In this document: positions 22,698 to 29,295 of the stretch, in pieces
How the letters are laid out: every line of letters begins with the position of its first letter
How positions within the stretch are numbered: position 1 is the stretch's first letter
Origin: Actinomadura latina NBRC 106108
Lineage (GTDB): Bacteria > Actinomycetota > Actinomycetes > Streptosporangiales > Streptosporangiaceae
DNA: 41,228 bases
Direction of reading: 5' to 3'
Assembly (NCBI RefSeq): GCF_001552195.1
Contig: NZ_BCQS01000025.1
Coordinates: forward strand, 1-41,228
Made by a program: the position numbers and the translations under genes
The notes under the pieces: generated by a model
Told to the model about the DNA's origin: nothing
The model's input: the letters and a program-made list of their open reading frames with translations, nothing else
Database searches by the model: none

Positions 22698-23486
22698 TCA
22701 CGCCTCCGGGACGAAGTCGTAGGGCGGCAGCGGCCCGATGAGCCGGATCCGGATCCGGTCGGCGTGCGCCTGGCCGAGTTCGTCCACGGCCTGCTCGAAC
22801 TGCTCGCGCCGGTCGGCGGCCACCAGGAAGGAGGCGTCCAGGACGTCCTCCTCCCGGGCGGGCGTCTTGCGTGTGAACGCCTCCGCCGCCGGGGCCGCGG
22901 CGTCCAGCAGGATCTGGCCGTCGTGTTCGCGGCGCCGCTCCATCGCCTGCGCGATCAGCTCGCCGAGGCGGATCCGGTCGTAGTAGACGGCGTCGGCGGC
23001 GTCGGGCGGGACCTCCCGCAGCCGCCGCGACAGTTCGGCGATCTCCGGTTCGGCCGCCATGATCTCGCCGAGGACCTCGTCCTGGACGTAGGTGGCCTTC
23101 AGGCGCAGCTCGATCCGGCCCTCCAGCTGGTCCAGGACCTGCCCGAGGCGGTCGGAGTTGCCGGCGAGCAGTTCCTTCTCCACGGCCTCGCGGTCGGCGA
23201 GCGCGGCGCCGAACCGGAACGGCAGCACCACGGTGCCGGCGTCCACCAGCGCGTTCAGCACCCGCTGGTGCGCCACCAGGTCGGCGCGTTCGCCGAGGGC
23301 CCGGCCGGCCGGCAGGTCGCTGACGACGGCGGCGCACACGCCGCCGTCGCGCACCAGCGACACCGGCCGGTCGTCCAGGCCGTTCACATCGGCGGGCAGT
23401 TCGGCGTCCGCGCGGGTCACGCCGTACACGTACTGCGGGACGCGGACACCGGGCTCCTGGCCGCCGGGGGGTTGCGGCGTGGTCAT
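22698..23486 (-). CDS. gvpF: Gas vesicle protein GvpF (GvpL/GvpF family)
   Basis: This 262-aa protein is a paralogue of the gvpL product without its linker insertion. It reads VPQYVYGVTRADAELP, VCAAVVSDLPAG, LVAHQRVLNALVDAGTVVLP, FRFGAALADREAVEKELL, RIELRLKATYVQDEVLGEI and ends LIGPLPPYDFVPEA, the family hallmark. GvpF binds GvpA and prevents premature aggregation in other systems. ATG 23486 overlaps the gvpA stop (ATGA), so GvpF is made with the main shell protein. Confidence 0.93.
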   Translation of the reverse strand: MTTPQPPGGQEPGVRVPQYVYGVTRADAELPADVNGLDDRPVSLVRDGGVCAAVVSDLPAGRALGERADLVAHQRVLNALVDAGTVVLPFRFGAALADREAVEKELLAGNSDRLGQVLDQLEGRIELRLKATYVQDEVLGEIMAAEPEIAELSRRLREVPPDAADAVYYDRIRLGELIAQAMERRREHDGQILLDAAAPAAEAFTRKTPAREEDVLDASFLVAADRREQFEQAVDELGQAHADRIRIRLIGPLPPYDFVPEA

Positions 23487-23920
23487 TCTTCCTCGTCCTC
23501 CTTCTTGCGGGACGAGCGGCGCCGCGCGGGCTGCTTCTCCTCGTCGGAATCATCGGAGTCGCCGCCGAAGGTCTCCTTCAGCCGCTCCCCGGCGCCCTCC
23601 AGGGCGCCGCGGGTCTTCTTCTTCGCGCCCGACTCCTGCATGCCCTCCACGAACTGCGGCAGCCCCTGGGAGGTGCCGTCGTGGGCGATGTCGAGCCGGT
23701 TCACGGCCTCGGCGAACCGCAGGTAGGTGTCGACGCTGGCGACGACGATCCGCACGTCGATGGTGAGGATCTCGATGCCGACCAGCGACACCCGCGCGTA
23801 CAGGTCGATGACCAGTCCCTTTTCCAGGATCAGGTCGACGACGTCGGCGAGGCTGCTGCCGGTTCCGCCGCGCTGGACTTGGTTGCTGCCCGAAGTCTGC
23901 TGGGCGATCGGCCCAGTCAT
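23483..23920 (-). CDS. gvpA: Gas vesicle structural protein GvpA
   Basis: This 145-aa major shell protein has the core at residues 21-75 (SSLADVVDLILEKGLVIDLY, ARVSLVGIEILTIDVRIVVA, SVDTYLRFAEAVNRL). These are the hydrophobic ribs that build the vesicle wall. The C-terminal 60 residues are an extension rich in Lys, Arg and Glu (EEKQPARRRSSRKKEDEEE), seen in actinobacterial GvpA and absent from cyanobacterial or haloarchaeal ones. The start ATG 23920 has a perfect GAGGAGATGAC ribosome site. It is the first gene of the A-F-G-O-J-L-S-K operon, driven by the stress-type promoter at 23972-23995. Confidence 0.94.
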   Translation of the reverse strand: MTGPIAQQTSGSNQVQRGGTGSSLADVVDLILEKGLVIDLYARVSLVGIEILTIDVRIVVASVDTYLRFAEAVNRLDIAHDGTSQGLPQFVEGMQESGAKKKTRGALEGAGERLKETFGGDSDDSDEEKQPARRRSSRKKEDEEE

Positions 23921-23971
23921 GTCATCTCCTCGATCGGGGGTTTGCTCTGGGGGTTTGGCACGCCCCCCGGT

Positions 23972-23995
23972 GTACCCACACTGATCTCTCTAAAC
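23972..23995 (-). promoter_or_regulatory. Stress-sigma (SigB/SigF-type) promoter of the gvp operon
   Basis: On the minus strand GTTT (23995-23992), exactly 14 nt, and GGGTAC (23977-23972) match the actinobacterial general-stress sigma pattern GTTT-N14/16-GGGTA(C/T). The predicted start of transcription is some 45 nt upstream of gvpA. The identical arrangement recurs at 24632-24655. Confidence 0.75.
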
Positions 23996-24009
23996 GGGCG
24001 ATCCCGTTT
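23992..24009. repeat. Inverted repeat over the gvp -35 element
   Basis: AAACGGG and CCCGTTT are separated by 4 bp, and the right-hand CCCGTTT (minus strand) contains the GTTT -35 box. The symmetry could be an operator that blocks the stress promoter; this is inference. Confidence 0.45.
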
Positions 24010-24061
24010 CGGTTACCCGCTGGTCAAGCGGCGCGGGCCGGACGCGCGGGGTGCGGGCATG

Positions 24062-24095
24062 CCGGGACGCCCCCGGCGGGCCGGGGGCGTCCCGG
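24062..24095. terminator. 15-bp perfect hairpin between the Ala-rich gene and gvpA
   Basis: CCGGGACGCCCCCGG (24062-24076), a CGGG loop and the exact complement (24081-24095) form a very stable hairpin 26 bp downstream of the stop of the minus-strand gene at 24121. It should end that transcript, making the gvp operon an independent unit. Confidence 0.65.
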
Positions 24096-24120
24096 GGCGA
24101 AGGCCGGCCGGGGCCGGCGG

Positions 24121-24450
24121 TCAGCGTTTGCGGGCGGTGATGCGGCCCACGACGACGCCGGCGACGGCGGCCGCCGCGACCGGCGCGGCGCGCAGGAACC
24201 GCCGCAGGTTCACCAGCTTGACCAGGGCCGTGGCCCGGCCGGGCAGGGCCGCGACCTGCCCGCCGGCGCCGGCGGCGGCCCGCCCGGCCGACTGCGCGGC
24301 CGACCCGGCGGCGCCGGCCGTCTCCTGCGCGCCTCCGGCGGCCTTCCCCGCGGCCTGCCCGGCCGCCTTGCCGGTCGCCGTGCCTGCCTTGCCGGTGGTC
24401 GCGGTCACCTTGTCCGTCCCGTTTCCGGGAACCGAGGGGGTGTTCATCAT
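24121..24450 (-). CDS. Ala/Gly/Lys-repetitive small membrane-anchored protein
   Basis: This 109-aa protein is of no family I recognise. Residues 15-65 are low-complexity repeats of GKAAG, GQAAG and GAQETAGAAGS type, reminiscent of LEA-like or CsbD-like stress proteins. A positively charged linker (NLRRFLRAA) and one hydrophobic helix (APVAAAAVAGVVVGRI) ending in TARKR follow, so it is probably anchored with the repeat region inside the cell. ATG 24450 overlaps the stop of the small frame upstream (ATGA); ATG 24447 has better spacing from AGGA. It is transcribed from the second stress-type promoter and lies directly upstream of the gvp operon, so a link to vesicles or stress is plausible but unproven. 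Confidence 0.7.
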   Translation of the reverse strand: MMNTPSVPGNGTDKVTATTGKAGTATGKAAGQAAGKAAGGAQETAGAAGSAAQSAGRAAAGAGGQVAALPGRATALVKLVNLRRFLRAAPVAAAAVAGVVVGRITARKR

Positions 24451-24563
24451 GTGTCCTTTCGTCGGGGGAATCGTGTCGGCCGGCTGGTCAGCCGCCGCGC
24501 CTGCCGGACGAGTTCGGCGGGCCCGTGCTCCTCGGTCGCCAGGAAGCACCCGTACCTGGTCAT
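24447..24563 (-). pseudogene. N-terminal fragment of an F420-dependent LLM-class oxidoreductase
   Basis: A 38-codon frame with a good ribosome site (GGGGGAGGCGCCG before ATG 24563) begins TRYGCFLATEEHGPAELVRQ. This is the start of luciferase-like F420 oxidoreductases, which go on with an A-E-x-A-G-F strand. After about 24 residues the similarity stops and an Arg/Pro-rich end (LTSRPTRFPRRKDT) leads to a stop, so the enzyme body is deleted. The stop overlaps the ATG of the Ala-rich gene (ATGA), so the fragment may persist as a translated leader of that gene. Confidence 0.6.
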
Positions 24564-24631
24564 CGGCGCCTCCCCCTGTGCGGTCGGGATCGGTGTGCCG
24601 TCGGTTCGGTGCGCGTGGCCCGTACCGCGCT

Positions 24632-24655
24632 GTACCCGCGCGGGCCACGGCAAAC
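24632..24655 (-). promoter_or_regulatory. Second stress-sigma-type promoter
   Basis: On the minus strand GTTT (24655-24652), 14 nt, GGGTAC (24637-24632): the same boxes and the same spacing as at gvpA. It would transcribe the LLM fragment and the Ala-rich membrane protein. On the other strand a weak GTTG-N13-GGGTAT (24722-24744) precedes the antiporter operon. Confidence 0.7.
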
Positions 24656-24754
24656 ATGCCCGCCGCCCGTCCCGAGGCCCGTGCGGGCGGCGCTGCGGGC
24701 GGCGGGACGGGCGGCGGGACGGTTGGAACCGTCGCTCCGGGTATGCCGGAGGTC

Positions 24755-25369
24755 ATGCCCGCCCCAAGACGCGCCCCCGAGCCCGGCGCGCACCGCCCGC
24801 ACGCGCACCGCATGCTGCTGCTGCGGCCCGGTCCCGCCCGCCGCGCCGCCGAGCCGCTGGCCTGGTGGGCGGGCCTGCTGGCGGTCTACCTGGGGCTGGT
24901 GTCCACGATCTCCGTCACCGAGATCACCGTCGCCGCGGTGGCCGCGGCGGCCGGTGCCGCCGCCGCGGTGGCCGCCCGCCGCGCCCTGCTCAGCACCGGC
25001 ACCGCCCGCGACCTCGAGGGCGGGCGCGAACCCGCCGCCGACCGCGTCCCGGCCGTGCGGCCGGTGCCCCCGGCCCGGCTCGCCGCGCCGCTCGCGCGGC
25101 TGCCCGGCCAGGTCGTCGCCGACACCGCCCGGGTCATCGTGCGCGGCGCGGGCGGCGGGGACTGGACGGTCCTGGCCGTCGCGCCGGGCCCCGCCGACCG
25201 CGGCGCCGCCACGCTGCTGATGTCGGTGTCGCCGGGCACCTACGTCGGCGGCGTCGATCCCGAGCGGGGCCTGCTGCGGGTGCACCGCCTCGCCCCCGGC
25301 GCCTCCCCGTTCGAGCGGCGGCTGCGCGCGGCCGCGCTCGTCGGCGGCCCGGACGGGGAGGCGCCGTGA
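24755..25369 (+). CDS. mrpE: Na+/H+ antiporter subunit MrpE/MnhE
   Basis: This 204-aa MnhE-family subunit has an N-terminal membrane part (PLAWWAGLLAVYLGLVSTIS, then a long Ala-rich helix) followed by a soluble domain. The family features are VVADTARVIVRGAGGGDW, TLLMSVSPGTYVGGVDPERG and LRVHRLAP. E subunits are small structural parts of the Mrp complex. ATG 24755 lies very close to its GGAGG; ATG 24743 is an alternative. It is the first gene of a seven-gene operon with overlapping or nearly touching reading frames; its stop overlaps the mrpF GTG. Confidence 0.85.
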   Translation: MPAPRRAPEPGAHRPHAHRMLLLRPGPARRAAEPLAWWAGLLAVYLGLVSTISVTEITVAAVAAAAGAAAAVAARRALLSTGTARDLEGGREPAADRVPAVRPVPPARLAAPLARLPGQVVADTARVIVRGAGGGDWTVLAVAPGPADRGAATLLMSVSPGTYVGGVDPERGLLRVHRLAPGASPFERRLRAAALVGGPDGEAP

Positions 25370-25632
25370 CCACCGGCGCGGTCGGCACGGCGGTTCCCGC
25401 GCTCGCCGTCATGGCCGGCGGGCTGCTGCCGGCGCTGCTGGCCACGCTGCGCGGCCGTCCCGCCGGCCGGCTCGCCGGGCTCGTCGTCACCGGGCCGCTG
25501 GTCACCCTCGTGCTGGTGCTGCTGGCCGCCGCCTACGGCCGGCCCGCCTACCTGGACGTGGCGCTGGTGCTGGCGCTGCTGTCGTTCGCCGGGTCGCTGG
25601 TGTTCGCCCGGTTCCTGAGCCGGACCCTGTGA
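25366..25632 (+). CDS. mrpF: Na+/H+ antiporter subunit MrpF
   Basis: This 88-aa protein is three hydrophobic helices with the MnhF-typical arrangement: VPALAVMAGGLLPALLATLR, GLVVTGPLVTLVLVLLAAA and the final YLDVALVLALLSFAGSLVFA, whose Asp in YLDVAL is conserved in the family. The start GTG 25366 overlaps the mrpE stop. It is a small integral subunit of the antiporter complex. Confidence 0.88.
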   Translation: MTTGAVGTAVPALAVMAGGLLPALLATLRGRPAGRLAGLVVTGPLVTLVLVLLAAAYGRPAYLDVALVLALLSFAGSLVFARFLSRTL

Positions 25633-25656
25633 GAGCCACGTGGAAGGGGATTCCCG

Positions 25657-25950
25657 ATGAGCCTTGACCTGCTCGCCGACGCGCTGACGTGGGCCGGTGC
25701 GGCCGTCGCGGTCGCCGCCGGGCTGCGGCTGCCCTTCACCCGCGGCGCCGCCGCCCGCCTGCACGCCGTCGCGCCCGTCACGGCGCTGGCCGCGCCGCTG
25801 CTGATCGCCGGGGTGGCGCTGCGGCCCTGGTCGTCGTGGCACGACGTCGCCAAGCTCGCCGTGATCGCCGTGCTGCTCACCGCGACCGGCCCGCCGGCCG
25901 TGGTCACCGCGGGGCAGGCCGTCGCACGCGCCGCCGGCGGATCGGAGTGA
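25657..25950 (+). CDS. mrpG: Na+/H+ antiporter subunit MrpG
   Basis: This 97-aa MnhG/YufB-family protein has three helices. The family motif GLRLPFTRGAAARLHAVAPV (usual form G..R..D...RLHA) marks the first loop, followed by ALAAPLLIAGVAL and KLAVIAVLLTATGPPAVVTA. ATG 25657 follows a GGAAGGGGATTCCCG ribosome region, and the gene sits 24 bp after mrpF. Confidence 0.88.
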   Translation: MSLDLLADALTWAGAAVAVAAGLRLPFTRGAAARLHAVAPVTALAAPLLIAGVALRPWSSWHDVAKLAVIAVLLTATGPPAVVTAGQAVARAAGGSE

Positions 25951-25957
25951 ACCCGCC

Positions 25958-26326
25958 GTGACCCCTTCCCCCTTGGGCTCCCTGGCCCCGGACGCCCTGT
26001 CATTGCGGGCGCTGTCCCTGAGCGCGCTGTCCGGGCCGCTCGCCGACGCGCTGATCGTCACCGCCCTGGCCATGGCAGCGCTCATGGCCACCGCGGTCGT
26101 GCTGACCCGCGGCACCGTCCGGCAGGCGATCGTGCTGTCGGGCTACGGGATGGTCCTGGGCCTGCTGTTCCTCATCCTGCAGGCCCCCGACGTCGCCATG
26201 TCGCAGATCGCCGTCGGCACCGTCCTGCTGCCGCTCATCGTCGTGCTGGCCCTGCACGCCACCCGCCGCCACCGCGACACCGGCGGGGGCGGGGACGGCG
26301 GCGGGGAGCGGGAGGCGCGGCGGTGA
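25958..26326 (+). CDS. DUF4040 subunit (MrpA C-terminal part 1, MbhD-like)
   Basis: This 122-aa protein has three helices (LADALIVTALAMAALMATAV, IVLSGYGMVLGLLFLILQAP, IAVGTVLLPLIVVLAL). The motif ILQAPDVAMSQIAVGTVLLP matches the DUF4040 segment that in most bacteria is the tail of the large MrpA subunit. It corresponds to archaeal MbhD. As a separate gene it implies that the long MrpA is split here. The start GTG 25958 is 7 bp after mrpG; the stop overlaps the next GTG. The end is a Gly-rich polar tail. Confidence 0.85.
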   Translation: MTPSPLGSLAPDALSLRALSLSALSGPLADALIVTALAMAALMATAVVLTRGTVRQAIVLSGYGMVLGLLFLILQAPDVAMSQIAVGTVLLPLIVVLALHATRRHRDTGGGGDGGGEREARR

Positions 26327-27036
26327 GGGCGTCCGCGCGCACGCTGCTGTTCGCCGCCGGCGCCGCCGGCACCGCCGCGCTGTTCACCGCCGGGACCCTC
26401 GGCCTGCCCGGCTTCGGGAGCGCCCTGCACCCCTACGCCGACCGCGCCGTCCACCGGGCCGTCGAGCAGGGCACTCCCAACGCCGTCGCGTCGGTCACCT
26501 TCGACCAGCGCGCCTTCGACACCCTCGGCGAGGAGCTCATCCTGCTGTCGGCCGCGCTCGGCGCCGTCGTGCTGCTGCGCGCCGTCGGACGCGAGCGCGA
26601 GGACGACGGCGGCGCCCACCGGCACGGCCCCGCCGAGGTGTCGGACGCGCTGCGGATCATCGGGTACCTGCTGCTGCCCCTCACCCTGCTCGCCGGCGTC
26701 TACATCGTCGCGCACGGCCACCAGTCCCCCGGCGGCGGATTCCAGGGCGGCGTCGTCCTCGGCACCGCCGTCCACCTGCTCTACCTCGCCGGCGACTACC
26801 CCGCGCTGGAGCGGCTGCGGCCCATCCCGCTGCTGGAGTCCGCCGAGGCCGTCGCCGCCGCCGCGTTCGTGCTGCTGGCCCTGGCCGCCGCCGGGCAGGC
26901 CGCCGCCGGCCGCGTCCCCGCCCTCAACACCGCCGTCGGCGCCGAGGTCGGCTGCGCCCTGGTCCTGCTCACCGGCAAGTTCTTCGACCAGGCGCTCCTC
27001 GTCCGCGGCACCGGCCGGTCGAAGGAGTCCCCGTGA
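26323..27036 (+). CDS. mrpB: Fused MbhE-like / MrpB subunit
   Basis: This 237-aa two-part membrane protein has first 90 residues that resemble the last segment of MrpA/MbhE (FDQRAFDTLGEELILLSAAL, with a preceding signal-like helix). Residues about 105-230 are an MnhB domain (RIIGYLLLPLTLLAGVYIVA, then HGHQSPGGGFQGGVVLGTAV, the family hallmark). In archaeal Mbh these are the separate E and F subunits; here they are one chain. GTG 26323 overlaps the previous stop and its own stop overlaps mrpC (GTGA both). Confidence 0.87.
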   Translation: MRASARTLLFAAGAAGTAALFTAGTLGLPGFGSALHPYADRAVHRAVEQGTPNAVASVTFDQRAFDTLGEELILLSAALGAVVLLRAVGREREDDGGAHRHGPAEVSDALRIIGYLLLPLTLLAGVYIVAHGHQSPGGGFQGGVVLGTAVHLLYLAGDYPALERLRPIPLLESAEAVAAAAFVLLALAAAGQAAAGRVPALNTAVGAEVGCALVLLTGKFFDQALLVRGTGRSKESP

Positions 27037-27386
27037 GCCCGCTCCCCTACCTGGCCGCCGGCTGGATCATGCTCGCCGGCATCTACGGGATCGTCACCAG
27101 CCGCGACCTCATCCACGCCGTGGTGTGCCTGTCGGTCACCCAGTCCGGCACCTACGTGCTGCTGCTGGCCATCGGCCACCGCTACGGCGCCACCGCGCCG
27201 GTGTTCTCCGACCGGCCGCCGCCGCCCGCCGCGGGCCCCGTCACCGACCCCGTCGTGCAGGCCATGACCCTCACCGACATCGTCGTCGGCGCCACCGTCA
27301 CCGCGCTGCTGCTCGCCCTGGCCGTGCAGGTCGCCAAGCGGCGCGGCACCCTGGACCCCGGCGCGCTGCGCTCGCTCGAATCGTGA
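27033..27386 (+). CDS. mrpC: Na+/H+ antiporter subunit MrpC (NuoK-like)
   Basis: This 117-aa NuoK/MnhC-family protein has three helices: PYLAAGWIMLAGIYGIVTSR, the conserved LIHAVVCLSVTQSGTYVLLL, and VVQAMTLTDIVVGATVTALL (T-D-IV-G hallmark). A Pro-rich loop SDRPPPPAAGP lies between helices 2 and 3, as in MrpC proteins. The gene overlaps its neighbours by 4 bp at both ends (GTGA). It forms part of the membrane ion path next to the large subunit. Confidence 0.92.
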   Translation: MSPLPYLAAGWIMLAGIYGIVTSRDLIHAVVCLSVTQSGTYVLLLAIGHRYGATAPVFSDRPPPPAAGPVTDPVVQAMTLTDIVVGATVTALLLALAVQVAKRRGTLDPGALRSLES

Positions 27387-29200
27387 TCCTGCAGGCCACC
27401 GTCGCGCTGCCGGTCCTGGTCGCCGCGCTGCTGGCCGCCGCCGGGCGGTGGCTGCCGCGGCCGGCCGTGGACGCCGCCGCGCTGCTGGCGGCCGCCGCCG
27501 TCACCGTGCTCACCGCGCTCACCCTCGCCCGCTCCGGCCGCGACCCCCAGGTCACCTGGCTCGGCGGGTGGGGGCCCGGCACCGGCGTCGGGATCCCGCT
27601 GGCCGCCGACCCCCTCGCCGCCGGCCTCGCCTGCGTCGCCGCCGCCCTCACCCTGGCCGCGCTGGTGTTCTCCTGGCGGTACTTCACCGAGATCCAGGCG
27701 ATCTTCCACGCGCTGATCCTGCTGTTCCTGGCGTCGATGTGCGCGTTCGTGTACACCGGGGACCTGTTCGACGCGTTCGTGTTCTTCGAGCTGATGAGCG
27801 TCGTGGCGTTCACGCTGACCGGGTACCGCGCCGAGGAGCCCGCCACCGTCCACGGCGCCCTGAACTTCGGGATCGTCCAGTCGATCGGCGCCTATCTGTC
27901 CCTCGCCGGGATCGCCCTGGTCTACGGCCGCACCGGGCAGCTGGGCCTCGCCGCGATCGGGCGCCACCTCGCCGTCCCCGGCGCCGGGACCCGCCACGGC
28001 GGCGCCCCCATCACCGCGGCGTTCGTGCTGATCTGCACCGGCTACCTGGTCAAGGCCGCCGCCGTCCCCTTCCACTTCTGGCTCGCCGACGCCCACGCCG
28101 TCGCCCCCACCCCCGTGTGCGTGCTGTTCTCCGGCATCATGGTCGAACTCGGCGTGTACGGGGTGGCGCGGACGTACTGGGCGATGTTCGCCGGGCTCGT
28201 CCCGCTGCGCGCCGTCGCCGTCCTCGGCGCCGCCGCCGCGCTGCTCGGCGCCGTCATGTGCCTGCTGCAGCACCACATCAAGCGGCTGCTGGCCTACTCC
28301 ACCATCAGCCACGTCGGGCTGCTGCTGGTCGGCGTCGCCGCCGGCACCCCCGGCGCGCTCGGCGGCACCGCCTACTACCTGGCCGGGCACGCCGGGGTGA
28401 AGGGCGCGCTGTTCCTGGCCGCCGGGGTGCTGCTGAACCGGCACGAGACCGTCGACGCGCGGGAGCTGCGCGGACGGGGCCGCGGCCTGCCCGTCACCGG
28501 CGCCACGTTCCTGGTGGGGGCGCTGTGCCTGGCGGGGCTGCCGCCGTCCGGGCTGTTCGCCGGGCACGCGGTCACCGAGCACGCCGTCCTGGAACTGGGC
28601 TGGTGGTGGTACCCGCCGCTGTCGGCCGCCGCGTCCGCGCTCACCGCCGGGGCCGTCCTGCGGGTCTGGCTCACCGTGTGGCGCGCGACCCCCACCGAGC
28701 AGGACGCCGGGGGGCCCGGCGGGGACAGCGGGCACGAGGATCCCGAGACGCCCGGCGGGCTCCGGTCCGTCCCCTGGACGATGATCCTGCCGGGCGCGGT
28801 GCTGCTGGCGGCCGGAGTGGCGGCGGGGCTGATGCCAGGCGGGCTCGTCTCGGGTGCCGCGCACCTGTTCGCGAGCCGGGACGCCTACGCCGGACTCGTC
28901 CTGGACGGGCAGGTCACGTACCCGCACGCGCCGCCCGCCGACCCGTGGACCGCGGCCGGCCTCGCCGGATCCGCCGTCACGCTGCTGCTGGCCGCGGCGG
29001 TCGCCGCCGCGGGCGTCCGCCGTCCCGCCGCGGCCCGTCCGCGCTCCGCGGCCCCGGCCGGCGGCGCCCGCGCCCTGGGCCGCGCCGCCGGCGCGGTCGC
29101 GGCCCGCCTGCATGCGCTGCACTCGGGCCACATCGGCGACTACGCCGCCTGGCTCACCGCGGGCGTCGCCGTCCTGGCCCTGCTCACCGCCCGCTTCTGA
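27383..29200 (+). CDS. mrpD: Large antiporter subunit MrpD (proton-conducting, NuoN/M-like)
   Basis: This 605-aa polytopic subunit of the Proton_antipo_M family related to NuoL/M/N reads DAFVFFELMSVVAFTLTGYR with the conserved Glu, and VKAAAVPFHFWLADAHAVAP with the key Lys and the HFWL-AHA motif. LLQHHIKRLLAYSTISHVGL carries the second charged Lys/His site, and GVKGALFLAAGVLL the third. These form the proton channel of complex-I antiporters. The last 100 residues add more helices and end in AALRHSGHIGDYAAWLTAG-type sequence found in NuoL/HyfB relatives. It is the only large antiporter subunit in the operon. GTG 27383 overlaps mrpC. Confidence 0.92.
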   Translation: MILQATVALPVLVAALLAAAGRWLPRPAVDAAALLAAAAVTVLTALTLARSGRDPQVTWLGGWGPGTGVGIPLAADPLAAGLACVAAALTLAALVFSWRYFTEIQAIFHALILLFLASMCAFVYTGDLFDAFVFFELMSVVAFTLTGYRAEEPATVHGALNFGIVQSIGAYLSLAGIALVYGRTGQLGLAAIGRHLAVPGAGTRHGGAPITAAFVLICTGYLVKAAAVPFHFWLADAHAVAPTPVCVLFSGIMVELGVYGVARTYWAMFAGLVPLRAVAVLGAAAALLGAVMCLLQHHIKRLLAYSTISHVGLLLVGVAAGTPGALGGTAYYLAGHAGVKGALFLAAGVLLNRHETVDARELRGRGRGLPVTGATFLVGALCLAGLPPSGLFAGHAVTEHAVLELGWWWYPPLSAAASALTAGAVLRVWLTVWRATPTEQDAGGPGGDSGHEDPETPGGLRSVPWTMILPGAVLLAAGVAAGLMPGGLVSGAAHLFASRDAYAGLVLDGQVTYPHAPPADPWTAAGLAGSAVTLLLAAAVAAAGVRRPAAARPRSAAPAGGARALGRAAGAVAARLHALHSGHIGDYAAWLTAGVAVLALLTARF

Positions 29201-29227
29201 GCGGCCGCCCCCGGATCGGCCGGCCGC
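29201..29227. terminator. Hairpin after the antiporter operon
   Basis: GCGGCCG (29201-29207) and CGGCCGC (29221-29227) form a 7-bp stem directly after the mrpD stop. It is plausible as a terminator, but short and without a T-tract. Confidence 0.35.
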
Positions 29228-29295
29228 GGGATTTGATCGCGGACGGGTCAGGGGCCACGCTGTGAGGTCCCGACGCCGCCCTCCCGGGAGTCCCG

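Noticed and set aside
20129..24450. CRISPR or repeat array in the repetitive-looking gvp and Ala-rich region
   Set aside because: Repetition is only at the level of Ala/Gly codons and related shell proteins; no regularly spaced identical repeats.
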